A stretch of 64,000 nt of DNA from an uncultured Methanobrevibacter sp. (GTDB taxonomy: Archaea; Methanobacteriota; Methanobacteria; Methanobacteriales; Methanobacteriaceae), in contig NZ_CADAJR010000007.1 in NCBI RefSeq assembly GCF_902788255.1, forward strand, positions 1 through 64,000, given 5' to 3'. The notes below the pieces were generated by a model, which saw only the letters and a program-made list of their open reading frames with translations, was not told the DNA's origin and made no database searches. Below, one piece after another: positions 61,837 to 64,000 of this stretch (position 1 is the first letter of the stretch; the number at the start of each line of letters is the position of its first letter). A program made the position numbers and the translations under genes.

Positions 61837-62988
61837 ATGAAGAATGAAAATCTTATTATATACATCATGATGTTAGGTACTTTTGGAGTTTTAAGTACTG
61901 AAATGGGAGTAGTAGGAATTCTACCCCAAATTGCCGAATATTTTAGCGTTGACATTACCCAGGCAGGATTGTTTGTAAGCCTATTCGCACTTACAATAGC
62001 AATCTGTGGAATATTCATGCCATTGGTCTTTTCAAAATTCGACCGCAAAAAAAGTTTCACATTAGTCCTTGCCGTGTTTACAGTTTTCTCAACAATAGGT
62101 GCATTTGTAAGTGATTTTAACATAGCATTGATATGCAGAATTATCCCTGCAATCTTCCATCCGATATACTGCGGTTTGGCCTTAACCGTTGCTGCTGAAA
62201 TCGTTGAGCCTGAAAAGGCACAGGATGCGGTAAGCAAGGTCATAATGGGAGTGTCTGCGGGAATGATTGTGGGAGTGCCGATCACCACATTCGTTGCAAC
62301 AAACTTCGGATACCAGTTTTCAATGCTCTGGTTCAGTCTGGTGACATTCATCGCATTGATAGCTACAGTAATATTTTTCCCAGCCCTTCCAGGAAAGGAA
62401 CAGTCATATGGAAGCCAGGTTAAGGTGGCAACAACAGGAGTGTTCATAATTTCAGTTCTTGGAGTGATATTCCTAAACGGAGGAATGTACACAGCATATT
62501 CATACATCGCAGAGTTCCTCAATTCCATTACACAGATATTTGGAACAGAATTGAGCATAGTGCTCTTCATTTATGGGGTTGCATCAATCGTTGGAAACTG
62601 GGTTGGAGCAAAACTGTTAAACAACAAATCCAAACTTACCGTTCTAACATTCCCTATCATATTTTCAGTGCTGATGATTGGTGTTTTCATATTAAGCGGT
62701 GCAAAAATACCAATGATAGCATTAATGGTGTTCTGGGGATTACTTGCAGGTATCGGTAATGACATATCACAGTACCTGATGGTGTCAGCGGCACCAGATG
62801 CACCGGAATTTGCAAACGGAATATTTTTAAGTATGGGAAATGTCGGCGTGACCCTTGGAACAACAATCGCCGGAGCGGTAGTTGTCGGAATGGGCGTCCA
62901 ATATGTTATGATTGCAGCAATTGCAGTTATGATAATCGATTTGGCACTTTTATTAATCAGAACCAACAAATATCACATCGAGGGATAA
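61837..62988 (+). CDS. MFS transporter (drug/sugar efflux type)
   Basis: 383 residues, twelve helices. Typical signatures: LGTFGVLSTEMGVVGILPQIAEYFSV in helix 1 (as in AraJ/YdhP-type efflux proteins), FSKFDRKKSF in the loop 2-3, and GNVGVTLGTTIAGAVV near the end. The long opposite-strand frames here are shadows. It is the first gene of an operon with the MarR regulator (1 bp gap). Confidence 0.9.
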   Translation: MKNENLIIYIMMLGTFGVLSTEMGVVGILPQIAEYFSVDITQAGLFVSLFALTIAICGIFMPLVFSKFDRKKSFTLVLAVFTVFSTIGAFVSDFNIALICRIIPAIFHPIYCGLALTVAAEIVEPEKAQDAVSKVIMGVSAGMIVGVPITTFVATNFGYQFSMLWFSLVTFIALIATVIFFPALPGKEQSYGSQVKVATTGVFIISVLGVIFLNGGMYTAYSYIAEFLNSITQIFGTELSIVLFIYGVASIVGNWVGAKLLNNKSKLTVLTFPIIFSVLMIGVFILSGAKIPMIALMVFWGLLAGIGNDISQYLMVSAAPDAPEFANGIFLSMGNVGVTLGTTIAGAVVVGMGVQYVMIAAIAVMIIDLALLLIRTNKYHIEG

Positions 62989-62989
62989 T

Positions 62990-63433
62990 ATGGCACTGCC
63001 GGAACAATTTCAAAAGGAAAATTCAGAAAACATCTTCATTTACCATTACGTTGAAGAGATGATAGCAAATTACGGTAAATTCATTAGGGACCTGCTTGAT
63101 GAAACAGAAATAACCCGTGCGGAAATTCCATTTTTGATTAGAGTGAGATTTTCACAGAAAACAACACAAAAGGAACTGGTGGAACTGTTTAAGGTCAGTG
63201 AAGGATATACAGCCAAACTCTTAAGGAAATTTGAGGATTTGGGATACATTACAAGACGAGAGGACCCATCAAACAGACGTCAAAAAATCGTGGAACTTAC
63301 CGACAAGGGCATGAAAAAAACTGATGAGCTGATAAAAATGATTGACGAATGGGAAAGGAAGGTCACTTCAGAAATGTCCGATGATGAAGTGACACTCCTA
63401 AAAAGCTTACTATTTAAAGTAGTTCAATCATAA
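62990..63433 (+). CDS. MarR family transcriptional regulator
   Basis: 147 residues. Winged helix with TQKELVELFKVSEGYTAKLLRKFEDLGYITRREDPSNRRQKIVELTDKG, the hallmark recognition helix and wing. It probably represses the MFS pump and itself until it binds a small ligand. The inverted repeat at 61738 is the candidate site. Confidence 0.9.
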   Translation: MALPEQFQKENSENIFIYHYVEEMIANYGKFIRDLLDETEITRAEIPFLIRVRFSQKTTQKELVELFKVSEGYTAKLLRKFEDLGYITRREDPSNRRQKIVELTDKGMKKTDELIKMIDEWERKVTSEMSDDEVTLLKSLLFKVVQS

Positions 63434-63442
63434 CTAGATACA

Positions 63443-64000
63443 ATGTATGATAAGGAATTCATTTTAAATGAGGTCAACAATATCCGCTCTGAAATCGGCC
63501 ATGACAGGGTAAACATTTTCATTGAGGAGATTTACTTCAAGGATAACGAGTTGTGGATTATTACAGAGGACCGTCCGGACAAATCTGCCATCATCGGCAA
63601 AGGCGGTTGGGTTGTTGGAAAACTCCGGGAAAAATTAGGTCTTGAAAGCATCCATGTAGAATCATATGGCGACTTTCTAAACAAGAAATACAAGCTGAAT
63701 TTATCCAAAAAAACAGTGCATAATCTTGATTTGAATTCAGTCGGCCTCAACAACCTTGAAAAAACTATAGACAATAAACTGGAGAATATTTACAGTTTTA
63801 ATTTTGATGCATACTTCAAAGAAAATGAATTCGAGGAATCCCACAATACTGAAGCTGTTGTCGCACTTTCAGGTGGTGTTGACAGTAGCTTTTCCCTAAT
63901 TTTAGCCAAAAAACTTGGTTTCAATCCGGTTGCAGTTACTGTTGATCCGGGAACCATCATCCTGCCCAACCAATTCAAAAAGAACATCAAACATCTAACC
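63443..64000 (+). CDS. PP-loop ATPase with KH-like domain (3' end outside the window)
   Basis: 186 codons are visible from ATG 63443, 9 bp after the MarR stop, and the frame is open to the end. Residues about 20-95 look like a KH-type RNA-binding unit (KSAIIGKGGWVVGKLREKLG). The PP-loop ALSGGVDSSFSLILAKKLG follows at about 145, then NPVAVTVDPGTIILP. This matches archaeal tRNA-thiolation or similar PP-loop enzymes with an RNA-binding domain, but the exact family is uncertain without the C-terminus. Confidence 0.78.
   Translation, partial: MYDKEFILNEVNNIRSEIGHDRVNIFIEEIYFKDNELWIITEDRPDKSAIIGKGGWVVGKLREKLGLESIHVESYGDFLNKKYKLNLSKKTVHNLDLNSVGLNNLEKTIDNKLENIYSFNFDAYFKENEFEESHNTEAVVALSGGVDSSFSLILAKKLGFNPVAVTVDPGTIILPNQFKKNIKHLT

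Noticed and set aside
61773-62969. Two long minus-strand open frames (265 and 132 codons) opposite the MFS gene
   Set aside because: They are antisense to a clear twelve-helix transporter with family motifs; the frames are probably opened by codon bias of hydrophobic residues.

Overview
The window is AT-rich (about one third G+C by eye) and densely coded. It is archaeal, most likely a Methanobrevibacter or close relative in the Methanobacteriales. Reasons: ribosomal protein L37e beside an archaeal LSm protein, diphthine-ammonia ligase (Dph6), the ArfB deformylase of archaeal riboflavin/F420 synthesis, archaeal phosphopantothenate synthetase, archaeal-type phosphoglycerate mutase, a class III (EppA-type) pilin with its peptidase, tandem rubredoxins, and an Ig-repeat adhesin-like surface protein. 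There is no rRNA, tRNA, CRISPR array or intact transposon; one hairpin at the left edge resembles an IS200/IS605 end.

Layout. 1-12 kb is housekeeping: a molbindin, tRNA methyltransferase TrmO, an M42 aminopeptidase, a HEAT-like repeat protein beside a DEDD exonuclease, CoA synthesis, Dph6, a pilin locus and CTP synthase. 12-24 kb is a long minus-strand block: esterase, GNAT, MATE pump, flavoprotein, phosphoglycerate mutase, the homoserine branch (homoserine dehydrogenase, ACT protein, MetX fused to CBS domains), a GatC-like protein, an asparagine synthetase that has lost its glutaminase cysteine, AzlCD, and RNase III, which is uncommon in archaea. 24-31 kb holds small proteins, L37e/LSm, a Panacea-domain protein, a PUA protein, ArfB, a YigZ protein and three tandem rubredoxin-like genes. 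31-36 kb encodes secreted proteins: an adhesin-like protein, an acidic-repeat protein and a DUF1002 protein. 36-47 kb has DUF169, a heterodimeric ABC exporter, a second MATE pump, an HxlR/OYE/DsbA redox cluster, and two paralogous membrane proteins resembling ion channels with a non-canonical filter.

47.7-58.3 kb is the most unusual part. It contains an HD-domain protein with two RyR modules, a coupled 44-residue ORF, a Ser/Thr kinase fused to an Hsp70 ATPase domain, and a winged-helix protein with an FHA phosphothreonine-reader domain, all on the minus strand with tight spacing and ending at a clear stem-loop/T-tract. A frameshifted SIS-domain gene, a TPR protein, a HEAT-like protein and an RlaP-type nucleotidyltransferase follow. 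I read the first four as a candidate stress-signalling system in which kinase output is read by an FHA transcription factor and a nucleotide messenger may be sensed by RyR and cleaved by HD. This is inference from domains and gene order. 58-64 kb returns to metabolism: MetY, two aldo/keto reductases, an MFS pump with its MarR regulator, and the start of a PP-loop ATPase that runs off the end.

Metabolic links: homoserine dehydrogenase, MetX and MetY give a direct-sulfhydrylation route to homocysteine. The many flavoproteins, rubredoxins and the DsbA-like protein fit redox housekeeping in a strict anaerobe. Several transcripts appear to end in stem-loops built from the last codons of the gene and followed by T-tracts.
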